Source: Comamonas odontotermitis (lineage in GTDB: Bacteria > Pseudomonadota > Gammaproteobacteria > Burkholderiales > Burkholderiaceae_C). From it: a stretch of 64,000 bases of DNA. The translations under genes were made by a program, and so were the position numbers. Location of the stretch: assembly GCF_014207855.1 (NCBI RefSeq), contig NZ_JACHKZ010000016.1:28828-92827 (forward strand), written 5' to 3'. The notes below the pieces were generated by a model. It worked only from the letters and a program-made list of their open reading frames with translations. It was not told the origin of the DNA and made no database searches. Shown here in pieces: positions 38,061 to 47,844 of this stretch (positions within the stretch are counted from its first letter, which is position 1; each line of letters opens with the position of its first letter).

Positions 38061-39776
38061 ATGTTTGTAAACCTGCACGTAACGCTGCCTGTTTCGCTGC
38101 TGATTGCCTTGGGAGTGCTGCTGCCGCGCGCGGCCGTCGCAGCCTCGGCCGACCAACTGCCAGATATCCAGCACAAGGTGCAGCCCGGCGACACCCTGGA
38201 AGGTGTCGCCAAGCGCTACCTCAAGGATCCGCAGCAATGGCGTGCGCTCGGTGAGCTCAACCAGGTCAGGTATCCCACCCGTCTGCCGGTCGGCTCGACC
38301 ATCGTCATTCCTGCGCGCCTGGTAGGCTACCAGAACGCTGTTGCCGAGTATGTGCAAGGCGATGCGCAGTCACGCTCACCCCATATGGGCGGTGATGGCG
38401 GCTGGCAGCGGCTCGTCCAGGGGGCCGTGTTGACCGAAGGCGACGAACTGAAAGTAGCACCTGGCAGCTTTGTGACGCTGAAGTTTGCCGATGGCAGCTC
38501 GGTTCGCATCAATGAAAAATCGGAGCTGAAACTCAGTGAAATGCGCAAGAACCAGCGCACGCAGGAGCAGCAATCGGTGCTGAACCTGAACAAAGGCGGC
38601 ATCGAGTCGCAGGTCACACCCGCGATCGAGCAGCGCCGCAAGCGCAAGTTCGAGATCAAGACGCCCATGGCCACCACCAGTGTGCGCGGCACCGTGTTCT
38701 CCGTCAGCATCTCTGACTCTGGTGAGGCCATCACCGCAGTAGACCACGGCGTGGTTGCCGTGGCCGGCAGCGCCGCAGCACGCGAAACCGCGGTCAAGGC
38801 CGGCCGGGGCATTGCCGTGCAAAACAACGGCCATGTGGGAGCCATCGTGGATCAGCTTGCAGCGCCCAGCCTGCAAGGCAACCCACCGGTGTTTGAAGAC
38901 GCCGATTTTCTGACCATCCAGCTCAGCCCCGTGGAACAGGCCCGCCAGTACCAGGTCAAACTGGCGCACGACGCCGACATGCGACAGGTGGTGCGCAGCC
39001 AGCGCTTCGATACGCCGCTGGCCAAATTCCCAGGCGTCGAAGACGGCAACTACTACGTCGCAGCCCGCGCAATCGACAGCCAGCAGATTCCCGGCAGGCC
39101 CCATGTGGAAACAATCAAGGTCAAGGCAACGCCGGTGCCTCCTCTGTATTCCAGCCCCGCGCCCGATGGACTGATCGGCATCAGCGATGGCGCACTGACG
39201 TGCACGGAAGGCGGCAAGGACGTCATCGGCTACCGCATTCAGGTGGCTGCCAGTACCAATTTCGCCCAACCGCTGGCAGACAGTGGCGTGGTGGCCGAAT
39301 GCCAGACGGCCATCACCAAGCTGGCTGCAGGCAGCTACTACTGGCGTGCCGCCAGCGTGCGCAAGGCCGCAGACGGCAGCCAGGACCAGGGGCCATTTTC
39401 CAAACCCCAGGCATTCAAGGCGGGTACCAACCCGGCGTCCTTGAGCGCGGATGCACTCAGCCCGGGCGATATGGACGCGCCCAATCAGCTGCAACTGTTC
39501 TGGACGGGAGAGCCAGGGCAGAAATACAACCTGCAGCTGGCGCGCAACGAGCAGTTCAATGCCCCTCTCAGCACCGTGCAGCTCGACCAGCCGCGCTGGG
39601 TATCCGACGAACTCACGCCGGGGGACTATTTCGTGCGCATCCAGGTACTGGATCCTTCCGGCCTCAAAAGCCGCTACTCGGCCGCTCGCAAGCTGACCGT
39701 AGAGTCCGCAATCACCACTGGCTACGGCTCCATGCTCAAATCGGACGACGGCAAACCCGTGCAGAGCCCACGCTGA
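38061..39776 (+). CDS. Exported LysM-FecR domain protein
   Basis: A 571-residue envelope protein. A signal peptide covers residues 1-28 (LPVSLLIALGVLLPRAAVAA). Residues about 36-85 are a LysM peptidoglycan-binding domain (HKVQPGDTLEGVAKRYLKD, GSTIVIP). Residues about 120-230 are a FecR domain (GDELKVAPGSFVTLKFADGS, TTSVRGTVFSVS). Residues about 290-560 hold two or three beta-sandwich repeats of Fn3-like type (YYVAARAIDSQQIPG, SYYWRAASVRK, DYFVRIQVLDPSG). FecR domains usually pass periplasmic signals. Here the gene sits between a response regulator and a CHASE2 kinase, suggesting a shared sensory system anchored to the cell wall. Confidence 0.88.
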   Translation: MFVNLHVTLPVSLLIALGVLLPRAAVAASADQLPDIQHKVQPGDTLEGVAKRYLKDPQQWRALGELNQVRYPTRLPVGSTIVIPARLVGYQNAVAEYVQGDAQSRSPHMGGDGGWQRLVQGAVLTEGDELKVAPGSFVTLKFADGSSVRINEKSELKLSEMRKNQRTQEQQSVLNLNKGGIESQVTPAIEQRRKRKFEIKTPMATTSVRGTVFSVSISDSGEAITAVDHGVVAVAGSAAARETAVKAGRGIAVQNNGHVGAIVDQLAAPSLQGNPPVFEDADFLTIQLSPVEQARQYQVKLAHDADMRQVVRSQRFDTPLAKFPGVEDGNYYVAARAIDSQQIPGRPHVETIKVKATPVPPLYSSPAPDGLIGISDGALTCTEGGKDVIGYRIQVAASTNFAQPLADSGVVAECQTAITKLAAGSYYWRAASVRKAADGSQDQGPFSKPQAFKAGTNPASLSADALSPGDMDAPNQLQLFWTGEPGQKYNLQLARNEQFNAPLSTVQLDQPRWVSDELTPGDYFVRIQVLDPSGLKSRYSAARKLTVESAITTGYGSMLKSDDGKPVQSPR

Positions 39777-39828
39777 TCGATCTGCCAGCCTGCGGGTAAC
39801 CTGCCCAAGGCAACCAGTCCGCCATAAC

Positions 39829-42180
39829 GTGAGCCGCTCTCCTTTGCTGACACGAACCCAGCTGCGGTGGCTGGAATGGCTGGTGCTGGCTGCCATTTTG
39901 CTCGCCTGTGTGGCCTGGGCCAGCCTGCGCGGGCAGCCCCGTGCAGTCAACGCCATGGTGCACGACCTGGCCGGGTGGGTCAGCGCGCCACATGCGCGCA
40001 GCGATATCGTCATCGTCGCCATTGACGACGCCAGTCTCCAGAGCGTGGGCCGCTGGCCATGGCGACGCGCCATCATGGCCCAGCTGCTCAGCGACATCGA
40101 GGCGCAAAAGCCCGTCACCATCGGCGTTGACGTGCTCTTCAGTGAGCCCGATCGCGTGCACCCGCAGGATGACGAGCTGCTCGCCGATGCTATGCGCCGT
40201 GCGGACAATATCGTGCTGCCGGTGGATTGGCGCATGGCTGGCGTCGATATCGGTGCCGAACTGCCCATTGCCAGCCTGCGCGGCGCCGCCCGCGAGCTGG
40301 GCCATGTCAATGTCAGCGTAGACGAGGATGGCGTGATACGCCGCTATTTCGCCGCCCAGGGCGAAGACACCGGGCCCTGGCCACACTTTGCCATTGCCAT
40401 GCTGTGTGCAGCCGGCCGCAGCCACCCGCTGTGCCGGGGTGTGGAGCCTCCACGCGCCGGAGATAATTGGGTACAGCTGGAGCCCGAAGTCTTCGATTTT
40501 GCCCAGGGCGCCGAGCCCTATCGCCTTTATTCGGCCGAAATGGTGCTGACCGGCCGAGTGCCCACCGACGCCTTCACTGGCAAATACGTGCTGCTGGGCG
40601 CCACTGCATCGGGCCTGGGTGATTACTTTGCCAGTCCGGCGCGCCCCTCATCGCGCCACATCGCCGGTGTGGAGCTGATCGCCCATGCCCTGGACTCGCA
40701 ACTCTCCGGCCGGCATGTGACTCCTGCCTCTTCGGTTACCGACGCCGTGGTGAATGTGAGCATCATTTTGCTGGCCCTGGCGGCCATTGCGGTGCTGGGC
40801 CCGATGGCAGGGCTCGCCATGCAGCTGGCTCTGGCCGTGGGCGCCCTGCTGCTGTGCTTTGCGCTGCGCAGCTGGGGCGGCATACAGCTGGCGCCTGCCG
40901 CTGCCCTGATGGGTCTGGTGGTGATCTACCCCATCTGGAGCTGGCGCCGCCTGAGTGCAGCGGCTTCCTTTTTGCAGCAGGAGATGGTCACTCTGCGCGA
41001 GGCGCTGGAAAACACTGGCGCGCCGCAGCGCAATGCGGCATTGGTTGATGACTTTCTGGACCGGCGCATCAAGGCGGTCGAGACTGCCACCAGCACCTTG
41101 CGCCAGATGCACGGCTTTGTACGCGACACCCTGCGCCAGATCCCGTCCCCCACGTTCGCCATTGACCCCCAAGGCATGGTCAGCCTGCACAACCAGGCGG
41201 CAGACCAGTACGTGCAGCGTCTGGGCATTCCATCGCAGGGCATGGTGCCGATCCAGGCTGTGCTGCAGGGCCTGCGCATCAAATCCACGGGACAGGAGTT
41301 GCAGTTTGCAACACCCGAGCAGCTGCAGGCCTTGCCGACCGAGAGCGAGGTGGTCGACCGCCAGGAGCGCCCCTGGCTGTTGCTGGCCGAAGCGTTTCGC
41401 CCACCAGCGCCTGACGGCTGGCTCCTGATGCTGGTGGACATGACCGAGTTGCACAAGGCCATGGAGCAGCGCGACCAGGCGCTGCGCTTCATCTCGCACG
41501 ACTTCCGATCGCCGCAGGCTTCGATCATCACCTTGCTGGAGATGTACCAGGAGTTTCCCGGCCAGATGAGCGAAGCCGATCTGCACCACAAGATCGGGCG
41601 CCTGGCCAACCAGTCGCTGGAAATGGCGGAGAGCTTTGTGCAGCTTGCATCTGCCCAATCCCAGAGCCTGCAACGACACCTGGTGTACCTGGACATGCTC
41701 TTGCAGGAAGCCGTGGACGATTGCTGGGCCAAGGCAACCGAGAAAAAACTGCAGGTGCGCTATGTGCCCGGCGCGCTGGAGGCCGCTGATACCGAGATCG
41801 CAACCGTGGGCGACCGCTCGCTCTTGCACCGCTGCCTGGTGAACCTGATCACCAACGCCATCAAATACAGCCCGGCCGGCAGCCTGGTAGAGACCAGCGT
41901 AAGCGCAGACCAGGGCTACTGGGTGGTTCACATCCGCGACCATGGCTATGGCATGAATGCCGAGCAGCTGACGCGCCTGTTCCAGCCTTTTCAGCGTTTT
42001 CACCAGGGCAGCCAGCCACAGATCACCGGTATCGGGCTGGGCCTGACCTTTGTCCAGACCGTGGTGCAACGCCACCAGGGCTTTGTAACCGTGACCAGCG
42101 CCGAGGGCGAAGGCTCGTGCTTCAGCGTACACCTGCCAATGGACCCAGGCGATGGAGCTATGCACGCCGCAGCAGCATGA
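39829..42180 (+). CDS. CHASE2-domain sensor histidine kinase
   Basis: A 783-residue membrane kinase. One helix (about 14-32) leads into an extracytoplasmic CHASE2 domain (about 45-295; SDIVIVAIDDASLQSVGRWPW, VLLGATASGLGDYF, AGVELIAHALDSQL), followed by three helices (about 305-375), a PAS-like linker (about 435-535), a histidine kinase A domain with His557 in FISHDFRSP, and an ATPase domain with LVNLITNAIKYSP, HIRDHGYGMN and GIGLGLTFVQ. All catalytic boxes are intact. GTG start, 52 bases after the LysM-FecR gene. Probable partner of the OmpR-type regulator at 37235. Confidence 0.93.
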   Translation: MSRSPLLTRTQLRWLEWLVLAAILLACVAWASLRGQPRAVNAMVHDLAGWVSAPHARSDIVIVAIDDASLQSVGRWPWRRAIMAQLLSDIEAQKPVTIGVDVLFSEPDRVHPQDDELLADAMRRADNIVLPVDWRMAGVDIGAELPIASLRGAARELGHVNVSVDEDGVIRRYFAAQGEDTGPWPHFAIAMLCAAGRSHPLCRGVEPPRAGDNWVQLEPEVFDFAQGAEPYRLYSAEMVLTGRVPTDAFTGKYVLLGATASGLGDYFASPARPSSRHIAGVELIAHALDSQLSGRHVTPASSVTDAVVNVSIILLALAAIAVLGPMAGLAMQLALAVGALLLCFALRSWGGIQLAPAAALMGLVVIYPIWSWRRLSAAASFLQQEMVTLREALENTGAPQRNAALVDDFLDRRIKAVETATSTLRQMHGFVRDTLRQIPSPTFAIDPQGMVSLHNQAADQYVQRLGIPSQGMVPIQAVLQGLRIKSTGQELQFATPEQLQALPTESEVVDRQERPWLLLAEAFRPPAPDGWLLMLVDMTELHKAMEQRDQALRFISHDFRSPQASIITLLEMYQEFPGQMSEADLHHKIGRLANQSLEMAESFVQLASAQSQSLQRHLVYLDMLLQEAVDDCWAKATEKKLQVRYVPGALEAADTEIATVGDRSLLHRCLVNLITNAIKYSPAGSLVETSVSADQGYWVVHIRDHGYGMNAEQLTRLFQPFQRFHQGSQPQITGIGLGLTFVQTVVQRHQGFVTVTSAEGEGSCFSVHLPMDPGDGAMHAAAA

Positions 42181-42385
42181 AAGCCGTGAACAGGCCGATT
42201 CAAGAGCGGTGATTCAAGAGTCTGTTCACAGAGCACCGAGGCATCATTCAGTCAGAACCAAAAAACAATAGCACTCTGTTCTTTGCTGGCCTTTATTTAA
42301 ACGTGTTTTGCAGTTGGGAGCATTCAGGAACAAGCGCAACACACTCTCTTTTTGGGGCGCAACTGCACTCCCCAAATGCCAGCGC

Positions 42386-43627
42386 TCAGTGCAGCTCCTT
42401 GCCCTTGAGTTCCGGCACCAGGAGCATGGTCGCCAGCGCATCCAGCACATAGATCGCGGCCAGCAGCGCAATTGCCATCTGAAACGAATACTGTGATGCA
42501 ATCGCCCCAATCACCACTGGCCCCAGGCCGCCTACAGCGCGGCCCAGGTTGAACAGCACGTTCTGCGCCGTTGCGCGCGCCTCGGTCGGATAGGCTTCGC
42601 TCATCAGCGCGCCAAAGCCGCCCATCATTCCGTTGACAAACATGCCCATCAGCGCGCCAGCCCAGAGCATGGTGATCGGGTCATTCAACTGGGAATACAC
42701 CAGCACCATGGTGGCTGCACCGGCCTGAAACAACAGAAAGCTCGGCTTGCGGCCAATGCGGTCCGCCAGCTGACCAAAGATCCAGATGCCGGCCATCATT
42801 CCCAGAATGGTGACAGCCGTCCACATGGCGGATTTGGTCAGGTTGAAGCCCAGCTTGTTCGCCAGAAAGCCCGGCATCCAGATCATGATGCCGTAGTAGC
42901 CAAAATTCTGCACCGAGGTGAGCACCACGATGCCCGCGCTGATCTTGGTGGTGGCGCGGTCCTTGACCAAAAGCTTGAAGCACTGCAGCGCCGATGGCTT
43001 CTTCTCACGGCTGCGCACAAACACTTCCGGCTCATGCAGGCGATTGCGAATAAACCAGGCCACGAATGCTGGAATCACCCCCACCAGGAACATGCCGCGC
43101 CAGCCGATGTACGGCAGCAGCAGCGGCGTGAGCAGCGCCGCGCCCAGCACCCCCACCTGCCAGCCCAGCGCCACATACGACGACACGCGGGCGCGGTAAC
43201 GCGCAGGCCAGGCCTCGGCCGCCAGCGCCATGCCAATGCCAAACTCGCCACCCAGGCCGATACCGGCCAGTGTGCGGTAGACCAGCAGGTCCCAGTAGCC
43301 CTGCGCAAACGCGCACAGGCCGGTGAACACGGCAAACATCACGATCGTCCAGGTCAGCACCCGGATACGTCCGAATCGGTCGCTGAGCGCGCCAAACACA
43401 ATGCCGCCCACCACGGCGCCAATCAAGGTCCAGGTCACCAAAGCCCCCGCTTGCGCGGTCGACAGACCCAGGTCCTCCCGGATGGCGCCCAGCATGAACC
43501 CCAGAATCAGCAGATCAAACCCATCCATCGCATACCCGACCGCTGACCCCGCCAGCGCTTTCCACCCATAGCCATTGACGGCGGTTGGCGGCTGGGCGGC
43601 AGATGGCTGTGATGCGGAAGAGGACAT
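42386..43627 (-). CDS. MFS transporter (aromatic acid:H+ symporter-like)
   Basis: A 413-residue major facilitator protein with 12 helices. AMDGFDLLILGFMLGAI in the first helix carries the DGxD-like motif of acid:H+ symporters, and the loop 2-3 signature is GALSDRFGRIRVLTW. YRTLAGIGLGGEFGIGMALAAE is typical of the AAHS and sialate/shikimate-type groups. It probably imports a carboxylate, perhaps aromatic. No catabolic genes are adjacent, so the substrate is unknown. The flanking gaps (42181-42385 and 43628-43790) hold no genes. Confidence 0.9.
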   Translation of the reverse strand: MSSSASQPSAAQPPTAVNGYGWKALAGSAVGYAMDGFDLLILGFMLGAIREDLGLSTAQAGALVTWTLIGAVVGGIVFGALSDRFGRIRVLTWTIVMFAVFTGLCAFAQGYWDLLVYRTLAGIGLGGEFGIGMALAAEAWPARYRARVSSYVALGWQVGVLGAALLTPLLLPYIGWRGMFLVGVIPAFVAWFIRNRLHEPEVFVRSREKKPSALQCFKLLVKDRATTKISAGIVVLTSVQNFGYYGIMIWMPGFLANKLGFNLTKSAMWTAVTILGMMAGIWIFGQLADRIGRKPSFLLFQAGAATMVLVYSQLNDPITMLWAGALMGMFVNGMMGGFGALMSEAYPTEARATAQNVLFNLGRAVGGLGPVVIGAIASQYSFQMAIALLAAIYVLDALATMLLVPELKGKELH

Positions 43628-43790
43628 GGGAGACTCTGGTAGTGCGGAGAGAAAACGCGCACAAAAAATGCCGCACAGGGCGGCATGATTTGGCGCGGAG
43701 CGTGATTTTGCGCTTTATCTATACGCTCTGCGTAAAGAGCGAAAAATCACACATTGACTACTCGGTAAAAATTGACGACCGACCACCTAC

Positions 43791-45038
43791 TCAATCGGCC
43801 AGAAACAGCTCCTGCAGGTCGCTCAGAAAATCAAAACCCCGCTCGGTAGGACGCACACGGGCCCAGTCGCGCGTGATCAGGCCCTTGGCTTCGGCTTGCT
43901 GCAAGGCCTTGTCGATGCTGCTGAGCGGCAGGCCGGTGCGGTCCAGATAGTCCTGCAGCGCAAAGCCCTCGCGCAGGCGCAACGCGTTCAGCATGAACTC
44001 GAACGGCAGGTCGGCGCGCTTCACATCTTCATCCTGTGCCAATGCGTTGCCCTGCAAAGCGGCATCCATGTAGCGCGCCGGGTCACGCAGGCGCACCTGG
44101 CGCACCACACGGTGCGCAAAGCTGAGTTTGCTGTGCGCACCAGCGCCAATGCCCAGATAATCGCCAAACGACCAGTAGTTGCTGTTGTGCACGCAGGTGT
44201 GGCCCGGCTTGGCATAGGCGGATACCTCGTAACGCTGCATGCCCGCGGCGGCCGTCTGCGCAGTGATCTGATCGAGCATCGCGTAAGCTTCGTCATCCTC
44301 GGGGATGGTCGGCGGGTATTTGGCGAAATAGGTATTGGGCTCGATGGTCAGGTGGTAGATCGAGATGTGCGGCGGCGCAAAGCTGAGCGCCACATCCAGA
44401 TCTCGCTGCAGATCGGCAGCAGTTTGCCCCGGCAGGGCATACATGATGTCGAGGTTGAAGGTATCGAAGTTGCTGGCCGCCTCTGCCACCGCAGCCACCG
44501 CCTGCGCGCTGTCATGCACGCGGCCCAGCGCCTGCAGATAGCGATCATCGAAACTCTGCACGCCGATCGACAGGCGCGTGATACCTGCGGCACGGAAAGC
44601 CTTGAAGCGGTCCTTCTCGAATGTGCCGGGGTTGGCCTCGATCGTGATCTCGCACCCCGCATCGACCCGCAGACGGGCGCGAATGGCCGATAGCAACCGG
44701 TCAATTGCCGCCGGTGAAAACAGGCTTGGCGTGCCCCCACCCAGGAAAATGCTGTGCACGCTGCGCCCCCAGACCAGCGGCAGCGCCTGCTCCAGATCGG
44801 CAATCACGGCGTCGATGTAGCGATCCTCCGGCAGCCCGGCGCGGCCATCGCGCGCCTCGTGCGAGTTGAAGTCACAGTAGGGGCACTTCTTGAGGCACCA
44901 GGGCAGGTGTACGTACAGCGACAACGGCGGCAGGCTGGCCAGCTGCAAAGTGCCCGGCCGCATGTAATGCTGAACGTCTTTCAGGCCTGTTGCAACCGCC
45001 TCGTGGGCACCGATAGCTATCATTTTTGAATCTGTCAT
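43791..45038 (-). CDS. hemW: Radical SAM heme chaperone HemW
   Basis: A 415-residue coproporphyrinogen-dehydrogenase-like protein that inserts heme into target proteins. The 4Fe-4S cluster cysteines are Cys48, Cys52 and Cys55 in WCLKKCPYCDFNSH. SIFLGGGTPSLF, ITIEANPGTFE and RLSIGVQSFDD complete the radical SAM core, and a HemN C-terminal domain follows. The three-cysteine motif lacks the extra Cys of HemN itself, which supports HemW. ATG at 45038 has GGAGCC upstream. A longer frame is unlikely. It is followed in the same direction by the MFS gene and preceded by rdgB. Confidence 0.95.
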   Translation of the reverse strand: MTDSKMIAIGAHEAVATGLKDVQHYMRPGTLQLASLPPLSLYVHLPWCLKKCPYCDFNSHEARDGRAGLPEDRYIDAVIADLEQALPLVWGRSVHSIFLGGGTPSLFSPAAIDRLLSAIRARLRVDAGCEITIEANPGTFEKDRFKAFRAAGITRLSIGVQSFDDRYLQALGRVHDSAQAVAAVAEAASNFDTFNLDIMYALPGQTAADLQRDLDVALSFAPPHISIYHLTIEPNTYFAKYPPTIPEDDEAYAMLDQITAQTAAAGMQRYEVSAYAKPGHTCVHNSNYWSFGDYLGIGAGAHSKLSFAHRVVRQVRLRDPARYMDAALQGNALAQDEDVKRADLPFEFMLNALRLREGFALQDYLDRTGLPLSSIDKALQQAEAKGLITRDWARVRPTERGFDFLSDLQELFLAD

Positions 45039-45117
45039 ATCCCAGGCTCCTTGGCCGAAGCAAAAGCCGCCGTCCGAGACGAGCAAGCGGCGCTGCAGCC
45101 TGACGAGCGCATGCGCC

Positions 45118-45753
45118 TCAGTCCTTTGCCGCAGCGCGTACAGCAGCGCTTCCAGCCAGCCAGTTCTCGCGCACCAGTTCCATCATCAGGCGCGACGAAC
45201 GGCCGCGATGACTGTGGGCGTGCTTGACCTCAGGGGTCATCTGCGCAAAGGTCATTCCCAGCTCAGGGATCAGCAGCACTGGATCAAAGCCGAACCCCCC
45301 CTCACCCATGGGCTGCTGCGCAATCAGTGCGGCCACCCGGCCTACTGCCACCAGGGGCTCCGGATCTTTGGGGTGGCGCACGGCCACCAAGGTGCTCACC
45401 ATGGCCGCGCGGCGGTCTGTCACGCCACTCATCTGCTCGATCAGGGCGCGCACATTGTTGGCATCGCTTTTCTCGTAGCCGAACTGCATGCAGTAATAGG
45501 CGGTATCCACGCCAGGCAAGCCGCCAAATGCCGCCACGCACAGGCCCGCATCATCAGCAATTGCAGGCAGACCCGTACGCTCTGACGCAAAGCGTGCCTT
45601 GGACAGTGCATTTTCCAGAAAAGTGCCATAGGGCTCGGGCGCCTCACCATCCATCAATGCGCCTTGCGGCACCAGTTCTACGCCCAATGGATGGAACATG
45701 GCCTGCAGCTCGGCGAGCTTGCCCTGGTTGTTGGATGCAAGAACGATTTTCAT
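45118..45753 (-). CDS. rdgB: XTP/dITP pyrophosphatase RdgB (Ham1 family)
   Basis: House-cleaning enzyme that hydrolyses dITP and XTP and so keeps deaminated purines out of DNA. The 211 residues start MKIVLASNNQGKLAEL, the signature substrate loop. Further hallmarks are FLENALSKARFASERTGLPA, ADDAGLCVAAFGGLPGVDTA, GFGFDPVLLIPELGMTFAQM and HSHRGRSSRLMM. The frame runs 13 codons further upstream, but the conserved N-terminus fixes ATG at 45753. It lies upstream of hemW on the same strand with a 79-base gap. Confidence 0.96.
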   Translation of the reverse strand: MKIVLASNNQGKLAELQAMFHPLGVELVPQGALMDGEAPEPYGTFLENALSKARFASERTGLPAIADDAGLCVAAFGGLPGVDTAYYCMQFGYEKSDANNVRALIEQMSGVTDRRAAMVSTLVAVRHPKDPEPLVAVGRVAALIAQQPMGEGGFGFDPVLLIPELGMTFAQMTPEVKHAHSHRGRSSRLMMELVRENWLAGSAAVRAAAKD

Positions 45754-45821
45754 GGTCTGAATGACGCTTGGCGTGCAATGATCAAACGCCAAACGCTATA
45801 TTTTTAATAGTATCCAAGCAA

Positions 45822-45846
45822 CAAGGCGGCCTAGGTGACCGCCTTG
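45822..45846 (-). terminator. Probable terminator of the kinase-phosphatase operon
   Basis: Arms CAAGGCGG and CCGCCTTG enclose nine bases. The U-tract after it on the minus strand is weak (TTGCTTGG), so it may be an mRNA hairpin instead. Confidence 0.5.
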
Positions 45847-45937
45847 CAGATGTTGTGGGTGTGGTAAGTCCTCATTATCAGCCGACGGCCAAAACGCTGC
45901 ATGCTGCGGGCCTTCTGCACGCCGGACTACAGACGCC

Positions 45938-46774
45938 TCAGGGCAATGGCGGCTGGGCCTTGCTTCCGTCTGGCTCGGCGGGCGGCTCTGGCGGCATGGC
46001 GCCTGCCGCAGACGGATCTTCCTCAGAGACAAACCGCTCCGCTCCCGGCATTTCCCATTCCAAAGCCACGGCGGTGACGTTGTCGCTGCTGGCTCCGGCC
46101 TTGCGCAGTGCGGCGTCAATCAGATCAGGGATGGCGCGCGATACCGACTTGTTGCCCAACTCGCGGGCAATCACCGTCTCGGACACGCTGCTCCACAACC
46201 CATCGGAGCACAGCATGATGCGGTCACTGCGGTGCAGCTCGGTGGGGCCTGCCACATCAAAGAACGGCCTCGAAGGGCTGCCCAGGCAGGTGAACAGCAC
46301 ATTGCGGTTGAAGCGATCAGGGTTGACGCTGGTGACACCGGCGCCGCGCAGCTCCATGTACGAATGGTCGCGTGTGCGCGCCATCACCTTGCTGCCACGC
46401 ACCATGTACAGCCGGGAATCGCCGCAGTGCACCCACCAGACATTGCCATCCTGAACCACCGAAGCGACCAAGGTCGTACGCGGCGGATCTTCCATATTGT
46501 TCGCAATGGCGTACTTGAGGATATTGTGGTGGGCAGATAGCAGCGCGTTTTCGAGGAACTCTGCCGGGTCGTCCAGCTTGGGGCGAGCCAGGCGCTGAAA
46601 ATCGAGCGATACGGTCTGTAGCGCCAGCTGCGCCGCAACCTCTCCTTCGGGGTGACCACCCATGCCATCGGCAACGACAAACAGACAGGATTCCTTGGTA
46701 TAGCTATACCCCATCCTGTCTTCGTTCTTTTCCCGACCACCCTTGCGACTGAGCTGGAAGACCGAGAATTTCAT
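45938..46774 (-). CDS. PP2C-family Ser/Thr protein phosphatase
   Basis: A 278-residue soluble phosphatase. Metal-binding motifs of the PPM family appear in order: RKGGREKNEDRMGY, LFVVADGMGGHPEGEVAA, VHCGDSRLYMVR, DRIMLCSDGLWSSV and SSDNVTAVAL. A Pro-rich tail (about 255-278) is added at the C-terminus. Its start overlaps the stop of the upstream kinase gene by four bases (ATGA), so kinase and phosphatase are made together and likely act on the same targets. Confidence 0.93.
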   Translation of the reverse strand: MKFSVFQLSRKGGREKNEDRMGYSYTKESCLFVVADGMGGHPEGEVAAQLALQTVSLDFQRLARPKLDDPAEFLENALLSAHHNILKYAIANNMEDPPRTTLVASVVQDGNVWWVHCGDSRLYMVRGSKVMARTRDHSYMELRGAGVTSVNPDRFNRNVLFTCLGSPSRPFFDVAGPTELHRSDRIMLCSDGLWSSVSETVIARELGNKSVSRAIPDLIDAALRKAGASSDNVTAVALEWEMPGAERFVSEEDPSAAGAMPPEPPAEPDGSKAQPPLP

Positions 46775-47772
46775 TTCGTGGAGCCCCCAGCGCGCGCCTG
46801 GATATTTTTCTTGGTATCGCTTACCAGCGAGTCAATCGACATACGAACTTTCTCGGAAACCGTCAGCTTGGTGTAGCGGCGCTCGTCTTCGCGCGCCAGC
46901 TCCTTCTGCAACAGAAACACCGACTGCGGTCGCGCCTGGGGATCCAGCGCCATGCACCACTCCACCAGCTCAATCAGGTTGTCGGAATAGACGCCACGCA
47001 CCTTCGACAGGGCAAGGCTCAGGCGGTCCTTCTCCTGGCGCTTGGGAGCGTCGTTGGGCGGAATCCCCTGCATGCAGGCATAGATGCACGCGCCAATGGC
47101 GTAGATATCGGTCCAGGGCCCCAGCGGCGTGTCGCGGCGGTACATCTCGGGAGCAGCAAAGCCCGGCGTGTACATGGGGCGCACAAAATTGCCTTCCTTG
47201 CTGAGCACTTCGCGCGCAGCGCCAAAGTCGATCATCAAGGCCTTGTTGTCATCGGTGATGAAGATGTTGGCCGGCTTGATGTCCAGATGCAGCATCTTGT
47301 GCTGGTGCACGATCCGCAGGCCGCGCAACACCTCGTCGAACAACGAGCGGATCGTCGATTCGCGGAAGACCTTGGCTTCTTTCAGGTCACGAGCGGTCAC
47401 GATGAAATCCTGCAGGGTTGCCCCCTCCAGATAATTCATCACCATGTAGACGGTATCGTTCTCGCGGAAGAAGTTGTAGACGCTGACCACCGACGGGTGG
47501 GATATTTGCGCAAGCGCCCGACCCTCTTCAAAAAAACTCTTGAGGCCCAGTCGGTACAGCGACAGTTTCTCGGGCTCTACCGTTGGCGACAGCGCACCAG
47601 GCTCGCGCGAAGCCAGACTGGACGGCAGATATTCCTTGATGGCCACCTGCTGGCCATCAGGCGCCAAAGCCAGATAGACAACCCCGAACCCCCCCGACGA
47701 TATGCGCCGCACGATACGGTATCCACCTATGACGGTATTGGTGGGTAACGGCGCTGGCTTTGCTTTTGACAT
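46771..47772 (-). CDS. Eukaryotic-like Ser/Thr protein kinase
   Basis: A 333-residue cytoplasmic kinase with no transmembrane helix. It has the glycine loop SSGGFGVVYLA, catalytic Lys46 in VAIKEYLP, the catalytic loop HLDIKPANIF (HLD in place of HRD), the DFG motif in MIDFGAARE, and the activation segment FVRPMYTPGFAAPEMYR. A short basic tail follows the kinase domain (KKNIQARAGG). ATG at 47772 starts at the family N-terminus; upstream codons cross the promoter region shared with the divergent yicC. Substrates are unknown. The phosphatase gene overlaps its end. Confidence 0.93.
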   Translation of the reverse strand: MSKAKPAPLPTNTVIGGYRIVRRISSGGFGVVYLALAPDGQQVAIKEYLPSSLASREPGALSPTVEPEKLSLYRLGLKSFFEEGRALAQISHPSVVSVYNFFRENDTVYMVMNYLEGATLQDFIVTARDLKEAKVFRESTIRSLFDEVLRGLRIVHQHKMLHLDIKPANIFITDDNKALMIDFGAAREVLSKEGNFVRPMYTPGFAAPEMYRRDTPLGPWTDIYAIGACIYACMQGIPPNDAPKRQEKDRLSLALSKVRGVYSDNLIELVEWCMALDPQARPQSVFLLQKELAREDERRYTKLTVSEKVRMSIDSLVSDTKKNIQARAGGSTK

Positions 47773-47844
47773 AGTTAGATGAACAACGCAGGTATATGAG
47801 AAGCCTGATAATGAGCGCGATTGCAAGCAACCCCATACAGTCCT

